A program made the position numbers and the translations under genes. This document shows, in pieces, positions 34,532-43,565 of a DNA stretch of 56,655 nucleotides. Under the pieces are notes generated by a model. It made no database searches and was not told where the DNA came from. It saw only the letters and a program-made list of their open reading frames with translations. The DNA comes from Candidatus Melainabacteria bacterium (GTDB lineage: Bacteria; Cyanobacteriota; Vampirovibrionia; Obscuribacterales; Obscuribacteraceae), in NCBI GenBank assembly GCA_003963305.1, contig RXJR01000030.1, positions 1 through 56,655 of the forward strand, written 5' to 3'. Within the stretch, counting starts at the first letter, position 1; every line of letters starts with the position of its first letter.

Positions 34532-35794
34532 TTAGGCTGTCTTTGAAGATAATTTTGATTTGCCTTTCCGCCGTGCTTTGTGCCATCTGGCTTTTAGACC
34601 CGTAGATGTTATCGCTGTAAATCCAACACAAAACAGCCATGCTCCACAAATGATTTTGATGATGGTGTGAGCAGAGTACTGGATCGTTATTTGCTCGATT
34701 CCTACAGCTGTGAGAGTGTATACAGCTGCTGTCAGGGACAGTATTGCTCCGTACACTTTACCTCTCACGTTAGCGCCGAATTCTTTTTGCATTAGTGAGT
34801 TTATGCTGATTAAGGTAGTGGCGCCCGCGGTGCCCACGCTGAGTAAGAAAAGCCTTAGCAAGGAGGAAGTGTTCCCAATAGCTATGAAAATTAGGCAAGC
34901 TAATGCGGTGCAGAGAGTGCTGTAGCCAATCAATCTACTGGGCTTTGTGCGTCTGAGAAATGTTAGTGACGCGATCGCACCGGCTATGAATCCTGTCGCC
35001 AGAGTCGCGAATATGTTTGAAATCTGGGCATTATTGAATTGGGTGTTTTGTATACAAAACACAAGGAAGAGGCTGAAGAAAATTCCATGTGCCAATTGCA
35101 CTATGAATGACATTCTGAACAGAGCAATAGAGCCTTTCTTTACTCTAAAAAGCTTCGCCAAATCTTGTTGATCACCTCCGATCGGCGATAGCGCCGCAGT
35201 ACTTGATCGACTCATGCTCCAGAAGAAGACCATGGCAAGAAAGTACATTAAGGCGACTACGCGCAAGGATTCATGAGGTAGCCAGATCTCTGCAAGAGCT
35301 GGAGCACAAACTACAGCGCTCAGTGTAGCGGACGTGTTGACCAGTAGTAAGGCGGCATTGGCCGAGCGAGATTGTTCGAACCGTGAAAGCAGTCGAGGCA
35401 GGAGCGCGAAATCGAGAATGCTCGAGCTGACAGTGCACATACAGAGCGCAAAGATGGTCGAAGGAATGATTATTCCGGTTGCACCAAATGACACAAGTAC
35501 GGTCGGAATACCGATCATGAGTAATCCACGCAGAGCGCTAGTAAAGATCAGGAGTTTGCGATTGTCTCGACTGTCGACCAGGGCACCAAATCCATAGCTA
35601 AAAAGTACGAATGGCATCAAAAGCGCCAGGGTATTCGAGCCGAGCCCTTGTCCATCAGGACCTGACATTACGACTGTGGAGAGCAACTGCACCTGGGCTA
35701 AGCGGTCTGCAAAAGTCGCCACGCCGGTGCCAAAAAGATATCGAGCTAGTTGCCAATTCACCAGGCTTGTCTCAAGTAATAGCTTCCGGTCCAC
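34532..35794 (-). CDS. Major facilitator superfamily transporter
   Basis: 420 aa with about 12 membrane helices. YGFGALVDSRDNRKLLIFTS between helices 2 and 3 is the family loop motif (G-x-x-x-D-x-x-x-R-K/R), and FLRRTKPSRLIGYSTL is the matching loop in the second half. The short cytoplasmic loop after helix 6 and the overall pattern resemble drug/siderophore exporters of the NreB/EntS type. The substrate is unknown. It is co-transcribed with trmJ. The ATG at 35794 is used; no signal of other starts. Confidence 0.9.
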   Translation of the reverse strand: MDRKLLLETSLVNWQLARYLFGTGVATFADRLAQVQLLSTVVMSGPDGQGLGSNTLALLMPFVLFSYGFGALVDSRDNRKLLIFTSALRGLLMIGIPTVLVSFGATGIIIPSTIFALCMCTVSSSILDFALLPRLLSRFEQSRSANAALLLVNTSATLSAVVCAPALAEIWLPHESLRVVALMYFLAMVFFWSMSRSSTAALSPIGGDQQDLAKLFRVKKGSIALFRMSFIVQLAHGIFFSLFLVFCIQNTQFNNAQISNIFATLATGFIAGAIASLTFLRRTKPSRLIGYSTLCTALACLIFIAIGNTSSLLRLFLLSVGTAGATTLISINSLMQKEFGANVRGKVYGAILSLTAAVYTLTAVGIEQITIQYSAHTIIKIICGAWLFCVGFTAITSTGLKARWHKARRKGKSKLSSKTA

Positions 35795-35962
35795 TGCGCC
35801 GGTCTATGATGTCTGAATCATACTCCCTATGCGCCTTTAGCGGCATAAAAAAATCAGTCAAGGCGTCCTGTTGGTGCATATTTCAATGTGGTACTAGAGC
35901 TATAGAATTACTATATAAGCGGTCGAGCATGCGACAATGTGCAAACTAATTGGAGAAAGTTC

Positions 35963-37276
35963 TTGTTGTTCTTGGCGTCAACCAGCTGTCAGCGCGCATC
36001 GTTTCTTGCTTTCATTCTTGCCCTCAATTGTCTTCAGGCGGAATCAGTCGAAGTCAAAGATAAAATGTTGCAGAGCTATGTTGCTTATCGTCAGGTATAT
36101 TCAACTGAAACTGACAAGCATTTGAGTCTGGGGATGACCACCGGAGCCGCAGATGACTGTCCAGCCGTTGCAAATTCACAGACGACGGAGAATGCTTTGC
36201 TGAGAAGTTCGTCGACGACTGCACCTACGGCTGACCCTTCCTCTGGCGACCAGTCTGTGTCTGATGTTCTGAAGGCGGAACAAAAAAGAGAGAAGGAGCT
36301 GCTCGAACTTTCTAAAACCAAAAAAGGCGTCAAGGTCGGCAATGCGCCTTGCCTGACCTGGCTGCCTCCTGATGGCAATACAAGAGCGGTGATTCTTTGT
36401 GTGCATGGATTGGGACTTCACAACGGAACTTATGCCGATTTTGGTCAGGTCATGTCCAGTAAGGGATTTGCAGTTTATGCAATCGATGTTCGTGGATTCG
36501 GCTCCTTTATGGAAGCTAAAGGGCGCGAGAATGTGGATTTTGATGGTTGCCTGAACGATGTCCAGGCGACGCTAAAGGTGTTGCATCGTGCTCACAAGGG
36601 ATTGCCGGTCTATTTGCTTGGAGAGTCTATGGGCGGGGCAATCGCACTGCGGGCTACGGCTATTTATCCCGAGCTTGTTGATGGGCTGATTTCTTCGGTG
36701 CCTGCCAACGATCGTTTCAGGCAAAATCACACGCGATTAAGTGTTGCCATTCATTTGCTGGAAAATCCAGATAAACCATTTGACGTCGGCAAAGACATTG
36801 TTTCGCAGGCGACAAATAAACAAGATCTGCGTGATCAGTGGTGCAAGGATCCTCTCAATAAGCTGAACTTGTCGCCGAAGGAACTTTTGCAATTTCAGCA
36901 TTTCATGAATCAAAATCATAAGGCGGCCAGGCTAATCCAGGTGACACCGGTGTTGTTTGTTCAAGGCTGCAATGACAAATTAGTCAAGCCCATGGGAACA
37001 GTTGAGTTGTTTAATGAGCTGGCCACCAAAGACCGACGGTTGGACTTGCTTCCAAATACGGAACATCTGATCTTCGAAGAAAATCAATTTACGGCGGAGG
37101 GGATAAACAAAGTGATTGATTGGATTGACGCACATCTGGTACCTGATAATGCAACTGGAGTGGACGGCAAGTCTCGCACCGCATCTGGTGCGGAATCTAG
37201 TGTTGGATCAGTGAATAAGGTGCCCACATCACCTACAAATCGATCTGACGGCACTGCTGGTATCCAATCGTTTTAG
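35963..37276 (+). CDS. Exported alpha/beta hydrolase (lysophospholipase/monoacylglycerol-lipase-like)
   Basis: About 437 aa from a TTG at 35963, chosen because GGAG lies seven bases upstream; a GTG at 35939 is in frame and adds eight residues. A hydrophobic N-terminus (ASFLAFILALNCLQA) looks like a signal peptide. After a low-complexity spacer the fold begins near residue 135: VILCVHGLGLHNGTYADFG, YAIDVRGFG, nucleophile elbow LLGESMGGAIAL (Ser), acid in FVQGCNDKLV and His in PNTEHLIF. All catalytic residues are present. The Ser/Thr-rich tail after residue 385 is variable-looking. It is followed 41 bases later by the TPR-thioredoxin gene. Confidence 0.88.
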   Translation: MLFLASTSCQRASFLAFILALNCLQAESVEVKDKMLQSYVAYRQVYSTETDKHLSLGMTTGAADDCPAVANSQTTENALLRSSSTTAPTADPSSGDQSVSDVLKAEQKREKELLELSKTKKGVKVGNAPCLTWLPPDGNTRAVILCVHGLGLHNGTYADFGQVMSSKGFAVYAIDVRGFGSFMEAKGRENVDFDGCLNDVQATLKVLHRAHKGLPVYLLGESMGGAIALRATAIYPELVDGLISSVPANDRFRQNHTRLSVAIHLLENPDKPFDVGKDIVSQATNKQDLRDQWCKDPLNKLNLSPKELLQFQHFMNQNHKAARLIQVTPVLFVQGCNDKLVKPMGTVELFNELATKDRRLDLLPNTEHLIFEENQFTAEGINKVIDWIDAHLVPDNATGVDGKSRTASGAESSVGSVNKVPTSPTNRSDGTAGIQSF

Positions 37277-37317
37277 TGGGAATGTCATCATTTGGGTGAG
37301 AGCAGGAGATTCTATTT

Positions 37318-38019
37318 GTGCGTAAACTAGTCCGAATTATTTTTTTTGTAATGCCATACCTCTTGTCACTGTTTCTGCCTCCGTTTAATGCCGCTGGTGC
37401 GGCTGTTGACTCACTTACTTGTGGGAAACAGTGCATGAAGCGAGGTCAGTACAAGCATGCGCTTAGCGATTTCCAAATGGCTGTAAAAAAATCGCCAAAG
37501 AGTTGCGAGGGACACCTGCTACTTGGACAGGTCTACTGCAAATTGAAGCAGTATAAAAATGGCAAAGAACAGTTACGTCTGGCAATTCGCTATGGGCACG
37601 GTTCGACAAATGCTCAACAGGCGAATGTTGAGATGATGAAATTGCCGCAGGAATTAATTGCACCTAAAACGGGACCTGAGACGCAGAAGCTTGCAACGAT
37701 TTTAAGCACACAATCTGGCGGAGGCAATTCTCCCAGACCAACGGTGATTGATTTTTATGCTACCTGGTGCAATCCGTGTCAGCAATTGCACACGATTTTG
37801 GAAAAGGCGAAAGTCGAGTACGGCGATAAACTAGCTGTTATTCGTGTTGATGTGGATGATGAGAAGAACCAGAATCTGATTGATCAGTATGATGTCAGTC
37901 CGATACCGACGCTTGTATATTTAGACGCTCATGGCCAGGTCGTTTCCTTTTCAGTCGGATACCCCGGTGAGGCCGCCATTAACCAGGAATTGAAGAAAAT
38001 TCTCGCATCAGGGCTGTAA
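37318..38019 (+). CDS. Exported TPR-thioredoxin protein
   Basis: 233 aa from a GTG. The N-terminus (LVRIIFFVMPYLLSLFLPPF) is a signal peptide or anchor. One to two TPR units follow (LLLGQVYCKLKQYKNGKEQL), then a thioredoxin domain from about residue 140 with IDFYATWCNPCQQLHTIL; C151 and C154 are the redox pair and the cis-Pro is in SPIPTLVYLD. Its site is CNPC rather than CGPC, which can shift the redox potential. It probably acts in the periplasm as a disulfide reductase or cytochrome/thiol partner. Confidence 0.9.
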   Translation: MRKLVRIIFFVMPYLLSLFLPPFNAAGAAVDSLTCGKQCMKRGQYKHALSDFQMAVKKSPKSCEGHLLLGQVYCKLKQYKNGKEQLRLAIRYGHGSTNAQQANVEMMKLPQELIAPKTGPETQKLATILSTQSGGGNSPRPTVIDFYATWCNPCQQLHTILEKAKVEYGDKLAVIRVDVDDEKNQNLIDQYDVSPIPTLVYLDAHGQVVSFSVGYPGEAAINQELKKILASGL

Positions 38020-38119
38020 AGAGTGTGCCATAACCCGCGATTAACTATTCGCCTGTTTGCTTGCAGCTGAGGGGTATTATATGAGCGGTTGTTTGAGGAA
38101 TATGTAAAGCAGTCTGACC

Positions 38120-38225
38120 TGTACGATTGTTCTATTTATTCCATTTGTTCGATTCGATCTTTTGTTCTGTCCGTTTTGTTCTGTCCGTTCTGTCGCTCTA
38201 TCCGTTCTATCTGTTCATCTGTTGA
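38120..38225. repeat. Degenerate TTCTGTCCGT-type short repeats
   Basis: A pyrimidine-rich stretch with imperfect copies of TTCTGTCCG(T) and TTCTATC(T/C)GTT every 9-12 bases, for example around 38161-38215. It fills most of the 252-base gap between the TPR-thioredoxin stop and the GH31 start. An open frame through it exists but the repeat and lack of a ribosome site argue against translation. Confidence 0.8.
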
Positions 38226-38271
38226 CCTGTTTGACCGTGAGAGTGGTTGCTCGAATTCTGGAGAGTGCGCT

Positions 38272-40614
38272 TTGAAGCCTGTTGAAGTGGCCGCAGATTG
38301 GGAATCTGCCCGAAAATTACCGACCCGAGTCGAAGCAAAGAGGCAGCCTAATATCTTCGCTGGCGGGTCAATTGTTGAGAGTGCCATATTTTCTGGAGTT
38401 GAGGTTTTAAGGATAAGTGCCTGGCCCGAAGGGCACACAGCCCCTCCTCACTCGTTTGCTGTTATCCATGCGACGTCGTCCAGTCAGGCAGAGGAACTCG
38501 GAGACCCGCATGAAGAAGAACCATGGCCCGACGACATGGAGGACGAACTGGATGGACCAGATCGTCGGGTTGATCAAAAGGGAGATGAGTTCGCCAGGGA
38601 GTTCGCCGACGTAGTCGCAGAGGGACATTGGCAGGCAGTCCTTGAGCCGAGCTTGCCCCTGAAGCTTGAATGGCAGCAAACGTCTGAATCTAGCTGGCAT
38701 TTCTTTTTCGACCTGGCTCCTGGTGCCCGCTGTCTCGGTCTGGGAGAGAGGAATTCATCGCTGAATTTACGCTCAAGCGCTCATACACTCTTCAATACTG
38801 ACAACCATTTGCACATCGAGTCGATGGATTCGATGTACAAGTCAATTCCGTTTTTAATAGTCGAGCAAGGTCAGCAGTATATCGGCTTGTTTCTGGATTC
38901 GCCGGCGCGCCAACGTTGGGAGCTTGACACTCTCATGAACTCACAAGGTTCGGTCGAATTACTGTCTCGGCGTGGATGGCAGCTCTATTGCATTGGTCCG
39001 ACCACGTTGCCGCAGATCGTAAAAACTTTTACAACTTTGACGGGACGCGCTAAATTGCCGCCTATGTGGGCTATTGGACATCAGCAGTGTCGCTGGAGTT
39101 ATCCAGATCAAGACACCGTGATTCGAATCGCTCATGAGTTCAGGCAAAGACAGATTCCGTGCGATGGTATCGTCCTTGATATCGATTATATGGACGATTA
39201 TCGCGTCTTCACTTCTTCGAAAGAGCGTTTCCCTGACTTCAAAGACCTTATCGCGGACTTGAATCGCAATAACTTTAAGGTGACTGCGATTATTGATCCA
39301 GGTGTCAAAGAAGACGAGAAATTTTTCGTTTTCACCGATGGTGTCAAGCATGACTATTTTTGCAAGAAATCAGATGGCAAGCCGTTTATCGGTGAGGTCT
39401 GGCCGGGAAGATCTGCGTTTCCTGATTTTCTCAAACAAGAAGTGAGGATGTGGTGGGCAGCGCAACACGGCTTCCATACCGAAAACGGAATTGCCGGAAT
39501 CTGGAATGACATGAATGAGCCGGCCATTTTCAAAAATCAGGAGCCTTTAGATTGGTCAGCCGAAGCGCTTCCTGATGATAAAGATCAGCTGTTTTTGCAG
39601 GAAACGCCGGAAGGAAAGATTGGTCACTTCGAGGTGCGAAATTTATACGGAAGCATGATGAGTCGCTCCAGCTTTGAAGGCATGCTGGCTCTACGTCCAA
39701 ACCAGCGGCCTTTCGTATTGACACGGTCCGGTTACGCCGGAGTGCAGCGCTATGCCGCAGTTTGGTTGGGTGATAACATGTCGTGGTGGCATCATCTGGC
39801 TCGCAGTATTCCCATGCTTTTGAACATGGGTCTTTCTGGTGTCGCATTTAGTGGCGTTGATATCGGTGGATTCGGACACAATTGCTCAGGTGAGCTTTTG
39901 ACGCGGTGGTACGCCCTGGGGATGTTTTATCCGTTCTTTCGAAATCACTGTTGGATGAAAGGCGATGCCCAGGAACCATGGGCCTTTGGACCGATCGTAG
40001 AAGCGCACTGCAAGAAGTTTATTGAAACCAGATACAGATTATTGCCGTACATCTATTCACTTTTTTGGGAGAATTATCGCAGTGGAGCTCCGTTGATGAG
40101 ACCCATGTCGTGGCATTATCCCGAAGATCAGTTTGCTTGCGAACTGGACGATCAATTTTTATTTGGCGAGAGTATGTTGGTCGCTCCGATCTTAGAGCGT
40201 GGGAGAACGTGGCGCAGTGTCTATTTGCCGGAAGGTCTCTGGCATCCTTTTGAAGGAGGCGAACCGCTCCAGGGAGGCAAGGTCCACAAAGTTCAGTGGA
40301 CTCTAGATGCAATTCCGGTTTTCGTCAAAGATGGTTCGATTATTCCAATGGCAGATATTATCCAGAGCACTGCGGAATATGCTGAAGTTCCGGTTACCTT
40401 TCAGTGTTTTGGGAAATCTGGAAAAGGAATCTTCGTTGAAGACGATGGCCTGTCATTTGATTATGAGAACGGTGATTACAACGAGTGGAGACTTAAAGTC
40501 GACGAGGGGCAATTCACTGCCCAACCAGTTGAGTTGGGGTTTGATTCGATGAGAAGTAATTATCAGCTCCGCTGTAATGGAAAGACTGAATCTGTAACGC
40601 TCTCCATACATTAA
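38272..40614 (+). CDS. Glycoside hydrolase family 31 (alpha-glucosidase-like)
   Basis: 780 aa from a TTG at 38272 with GGAGAG six bases upstream; starts further left would translate the repeat tract. An N-terminal beta-sandwich has an acidic insertion (EELGDPHEEEPWPDDMEDEL). The catalytic barrel has DGIVLDIDYMDDY (about 298), the nucleophile Asp413 in GIWNDMNEPAIF and the acid/base Asp501 in VWLGDNMSWW, then GVDIGGFGHN. A C-terminal beta domain follows. It hydrolyses alpha-glucosides; no signal peptide is visible, so it is likely cytoplasmic and could work with the GH15 enzyme at 9957. Confidence 0.93.
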   Translation: MKPVEVAADWESARKLPTRVEAKRQPNIFAGGSIVESAIFSGVEVLRISAWPEGHTAPPHSFAVIHATSSSQAEELGDPHEEEPWPDDMEDELDGPDRRVDQKGDEFAREFADVVAEGHWQAVLEPSLPLKLEWQQTSESSWHFFFDLAPGARCLGLGERNSSLNLRSSAHTLFNTDNHLHIESMDSMYKSIPFLIVEQGQQYIGLFLDSPARQRWELDTLMNSQGSVELLSRRGWQLYCIGPTTLPQIVKTFTTLTGRAKLPPMWAIGHQQCRWSYPDQDTVIRIAHEFRQRQIPCDGIVLDIDYMDDYRVFTSSKERFPDFKDLIADLNRNNFKVTAIIDPGVKEDEKFFVFTDGVKHDYFCKKSDGKPFIGEVWPGRSAFPDFLKQEVRMWWAAQHGFHTENGIAGIWNDMNEPAIFKNQEPLDWSAEALPDDKDQLFLQETPEGKIGHFEVRNLYGSMMSRSSFEGMLALRPNQRPFVLTRSGYAGVQRYAAVWLGDNMSWWHHLARSIPMLLNMGLSGVAFSGVDIGGFGHNCSGELLTRWYALGMFYPFFRNHCWMKGDAQEPWAFGPIVEAHCKKFIETRYRLLPYIYSLFWENYRSGAPLMRPMSWHYPEDQFACELDDQFLFGESMLVAPILERGRTWRSVYLPEGLWHPFEGGEPLQGGKVHKVQWTLDAIPVFVKDGSIIPMADIIQSTAEYAEVPVTFQCFGKSGKGIFVEDDGLSFDYENGDYNEWRLKVDEGQFTAQPVELGFDSMRSNYQLRCNGKTESVTLSIH

Positions 40615-40759
40615 TGCAGGTGGAGCTGGTTAGTTCGCTTCAGTTTCGGTTTTCTTTGAAACTGATGCAGTAGTTGTCTATCAAACTAGCACTAGGTGTT
40701 GCCTGCTAAAATTGCGAAAGCGGTCGTCGCTCGACCGTCTAAATCTCTGGAGATTCTCG

Positions 40760-41437
40760 ATGGATGGCATCGACGAGCCTAAGCTCAACATTTTTATCGC
40801 CGATGACCACGAGATAACTCGTGTCGGTCTGCGTTTGACTCTCGAGCAGGTGCCAGGATTTTCGGTCGTTGGCGAGGCGGCAGACGGCAAAATGACTGTC
40901 AAAAAAGTTGTCGAGCTAAAGCCTCAAATCGTTTTAATGGATATTGGTTTGCCTTTGATGGATGGGATTGATGCCACCACTAAGATCAAGCAGGATGTGC
41001 CCGGAACACGCGTTATTATGCTCACCTCGCATGATAGTGATCGAGATATTTTTGCCGCTCTAGGGGCGGGTGCCGACGGCTACTGTTTAAAAGAAGTATC
41101 TGGTCCGCAACTGATAATGGCTATTCGCGCTGTAGCAGATGGTGTGGCCTGGTTGGCACCCGGCGTTGCCAGCCGGGTCTTACGTGCCTGCGCTTCTGCT
41201 TCTCCCTCTCCCGGTGCTAATGGCGCCCGGGTTCACTCAATTACATCGCCTCTTTCTCAACGAGAGTTGGAGGTTCTTAAGTTGGTTGTAGAGGGGTTAA
41301 CCAATCAAGAAATAGCTGGGAAATTGATTCTCAGTGTTGAGACCGTCAAGACGCATATGCGCCATATTATGGAGAAACTGGCTGTATCTGATCGTACGCA
41401 GGCGGCTGTCAAGGCGATGCGAGAAGGGCTTCTATAG
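40760..41437 (+). CDS. NarL/FixJ-family response regulator
   Basis: 225 aa from the ATG at 40760, seven bases after CTGGAG; an in-frame start at 40712 lacks a good site. The receiver domain has FIADDHEI (acidic pair), phospho-acceptor Asp61 in VLMDIGLPLMDG, Thr in IMLTSHDSD and Lys in YCLKEVSG. A linker with a Ser/Pro patch (SASPSPG) leads to the LuxR helix-turn-helix: PLSQRELEVLKLVVEGLTNQ, then EIAGKLILSVETVKTHMRHI. No histidine kinase is adjacent, so it is an orphan in this window. A strong two-way terminator follows its stop. Confidence 0.95.
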   Translation: MDGIDEPKLNIFIADDHEITRVGLRLTLEQVPGFSVVGEAADGKMTVKKVVELKPQIVLMDIGLPLMDGIDATTKIKQDVPGTRVIMLTSHDSDRDIFAALGAGADGYCLKEVSGPQLIMAIRAVADGVAWLAPGVASRVLRACASASPSPGANGARVHSITSPLSQRELEVLKLVVEGLTNQEIAGKLILSVETVKTHMRHIMEKLAVSDRTQAAVKAMREGLL

Positions 41438-41480
41438 TTTTTGGTTTTGCGATCAGCCCGTGGCCGGATCAATGTAGGGA

Positions 41481-41531
41481 GCAATGCAATAAAAAACCGC
41501 GCGTTTTCCGCGCGGTTTTTTATTGCATTGC
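41481..41531. terminator. Bidirectional rho-independent terminator
   Basis: A perfect 23-bp inverted repeat (41481-41503 with 41509-41531) around a five-base TTTTC loop. The GC core is CCGCGCG/CGCGCGG, flanked by six A's on the left and six T's on the right, so it ends transcription from both the response regulator and the convergent exported-protein gene. Confidence 0.97.
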
Positions 41532-41542
41532 TAGCGTTCTTT

Positions 41543-42346
41543 TTAGTGAGCGCGTGCTGCCGATGCCGCTGATGTGTTAGTTGGCAGCAATGGTGCGCAA
41601 TTGATGTTGTAGATTGGATCAATAGCCTTAGGTACGTTGACATTGTTCAGAGCGAAATTGTTGAAAACTCCGTTCACATATGTTCCGTCCGTGCCAAGGT
41701 TCACCAGTGCTGTACCGATTCCAAGCAATTGGAAATTGGTTGCGTTTTTGCCTGGATCGCAACCAATCAAATTGACCAGGTAACCACCATTGTACAAGTC
41801 GGTCAGCGTTGTATTGGTGACTAGCGAGACGCTAATCGACTTGTTCTTGATGGCATGGTTCGTGAATGCGGTGGTGCCGGTAACGAAACTGCTTGGAACG
41901 AAGCTGATACCATATTTGGTGCAGCCCCAGTTGTTTACCCAGCTGTATGCAACTGCTTGATCGATGGCTGCATCACCTGTAAATGTGAACGGATAAACTG
42001 TGGCAGTATGGCTGAAGGTGCCTTGAGGCAATGGTGAGGTGAATGTTGACAAGTCAGTCAGATCGAGATTTGCAACTGGTGTGAATACGACACCGCCCGC
42101 ATAGCCGCCTGTGAGTGAAGACACTTCATTGACTCTGAGGTTGAGTGGGAACCCAGGTCCTGCCTGGAAGCTGGCTTGTGTGAGCGAGTCAGTTCCGCAT
42201 TCGGCAGGGAAAACATAAGTCTGACCGAGAGTTAGACCCTGATTGATAAACTTTGCCGGATTTTTGGCTTCCACATTGGACATGCCAAAACCAGCGACAA
42301 CTGCTACAAGCGTTAGGCTCGCGGCTAGTAATTTGGACAACTTCAT
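41543..42346 (-). CDS. Exported hypothetical protein, Asn/Thr-rich
   Basis: 267 aa from the ATG at 42346, which has GGAGGAG four to five bases upstream; a start at 42418 is rejected. The signal peptide is KLLAASLTLVAVVAGFGMSNVEA. The mature protein is rich in Thr, Asn, Val and Gly, has few charges and carries three to four cysteines (PAECGTD, NNWGCTKYG, LIGCDPG, NINCAP), which could form disulfides. It resembles secreted beta-rich proteins in general; no family recognised. The strong ribosome site and strong terminator suggest high expression. Confidence 0.85.
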   Translation of the reverse strand: MKLSKLLAASLTLVAVVAGFGMSNVEAKNPAKFINQGLTLGQTYVFPAECGTDSLTQASFQAGPGFPLNLRVNEVSSLTGGYAGGVVFTPVANLDLTDLSTFTSPLPQGTFSHTATVYPFTFTGDAAIDQAVAYSWVNNWGCTKYGISFVPSSFVTGTTAFTNHAIKNKSISVSLVTNTTLTDLYNGGYLVNLIGCDPGKNATNFQLLGIGTALVNLGTDGTYVNGVFNNFALNNVNVPKAIDPIYNINCAPLLPTNTSAASAARAH

Positions 42347-42881
42347 GCACTCCTCCTTTGCTCCTGATGATGTCAGGAATTGGATCTTGTATTTAGACAG
42401 AGACTCCAGTGTTTCCATAAGTCTTGAGGCTACAAATCACCTGCTGCACCAGTAAATATAACTTATTGCAGATGAATCAACCATAAACACTTACCCATTA
42501 GGGTAACATCGAAATCATCTTGGCATGTTGCTAAATAGCGATTGTTTCAAAATTCTGAGATATTCGCCGCATTATTCGCCGGTATCATATTTGGTGATAG
42601 ATTTGCATTGTCGCCGGATCTCAAGTGGTGCTTGTTCACCACTAAGCCGACATGAACAGTAGCAAGAAAACTTAGGGCCGCAAATCCGCTGGGTCGAACC
42701 GGCTTGTGTTTCTTCATGTTTCTGCATCTGTGCAACCATATACGATGGGCGATTGCATATTCTCTAATCAGCTGTTGGAACCATTTGCGGTGCCCTTTTG
42801 GCTAGCAGAAATTAGATAGACCGACCAGTTCTTTGCCCCTAGGCAGAATCATGAGTGGCAGGAGTCTGCTTCTGACACGGC
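42347..42881. other. Long non-coding gap with a small inverted repeat
   Basis: This stretch upstream of the exported-protein gene is AT-rich near 42440-42560. TTACCC (42491-42496) and GGGTAA (42501-42506) form a 6-bp inverted repeat with a four-base spacer, a possible operator about 145 bases upstream of the start. A 62-codon open frame at 42547-42735 lacks a ribosome site and is not called. Confidence 0.45.
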
Positions 42882-42907
42882 AAAACGCTCGCTAAGGCGA
42901 GCGTTTT
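42882..42907 (-). terminator. Rho-independent terminator behind the GlsB-like gene
   Basis: AAAACGCTCGC (42882-42892) pairs perfectly with GCGAGCGTTTT (42897-42907) across a TAAG loop. It lies about 85 bases behind the stop of the minus-strand GlsB-like gene; read on the minus strand the stem ends in TTTT. Confidence 0.9.
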
Positions 42908-42992
42908 ACGTACTGATCATCTCGTCTGTTGTGTCGTTAAGCGTTCCGAATTTCCTCGGATACAACGCTCTGGTCCATTCAGGTTGCTCAGG

Positions 42993-43262
42993 CTAAATCG
43001 CGCCGCGGCGGTTGAATCCACGTGACAACAATGCTCCAAGGAAAACGCAGATGGCAGAACCTAAGATGCAGGGAATTAACGAAACACCTGCCAGGTCGGG
43101 ACCGACGTGTCCAATCATACTTCCGCCTACCCAGGCTCCGATGATACCGACGATAGCCGAAGTGAGAAATCCGCCAGGAATTGCACCAGGTACCAATCTC
43201 TCAGCTATCCAAGCGCATGCCGCTGCGACAATCAAAAATAGGATGAAACTCAAAATTCCCAT
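42993..43262 (-). CDS. GlsB/YeaQ/YmgE-family small membrane protein
   Basis: 89 aa, three hydrophobic segments with many glycines: MGILSFILFLIVAAACAWIA, GGFLTSAIVGIIGAWVGGSM and IPCILGSAICVFLGALL. This matches the transglycosylase-associated protein family, which is linked to stress responses in many bacteria, with no proven enzymatic role. The start has GGAGG six bases before ATG. It is monocistronic, with its own terminator. Confidence 0.92.
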   Translation of the reverse strand: MGILSFILFLIVAAACAWIAERLVPGAIPGGFLTSAIVGIIGAWVGGSMIGHVGPDLAGVSLIPCILGSAICVFLGALLSRGFNRRGAI

Positions 43263-43565
43263 AAATCCTCCAGGCTATTCGCTCAAATCTTGTGACCCAG
43301 TGAATGAAGGTTTATCGGGACAAAAAGTTCCAAAAATACCGAGTGATTTTTCATCGACTTTTGCCGATCTCCAATTGAGCCGGGTTTCCAGTAAACCTGG
43401 ACAGAGTTGTCCCAGGCAAAGGCGGTCGGTTGATCACGCGGTAGGTCTCACCGCAAGTACCTGCGCGGAGACTCTTTACGACCGTCTGATCGCACAGACC
43501 CGTCGCACAGAGAAACGTCAAGGTGGTTTGGTTTAATCCCGCATTGCTGTACTGTGCGCACCGTA
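43263..43565. other. 5' leader and gap upstream of the GlsB-like gene
   Basis: 303 bases between the GlsB-like start and the HtpX stop. CCTGGACA (43396-43403) can pair with TGTCC-C-AGG (43408-43416) with one bulge, and a weaker palindrome-like stretch lies at 43437-43475. It may form a structured leader on the minus strand. No gene supported. Confidence 0.4.

Noticed and set aside
34971-34979. GCGATCGC (HIP1) octamers at 34971 and 54464
   Set aside because: Two copies in 56 kb is not the high density that marks HIP1-rich cyanobacteria.
38089-38271. N-terminal extension of the GH31 protein
   Set aside because: It translates the TTCTGTCCGT repeats into Cys/Ser/Phe-rich sequence unlike GH31, whereas a TTG with a good ribosome site starts at 38272.
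42547-42735. 62-codon minus-strand open frame with a hydrophobic stretch
   Set aside because: No ribosome site at either ATG, composition typical of random sequence, and no terminator or neighbour support.
43012-43536. 174-codon plus-strand open frame opposite the GlsB-like gene
   Set aside because: Its first half is antisense to the GlsB-like gene; the rest has no ribosome site or recognisable domain.
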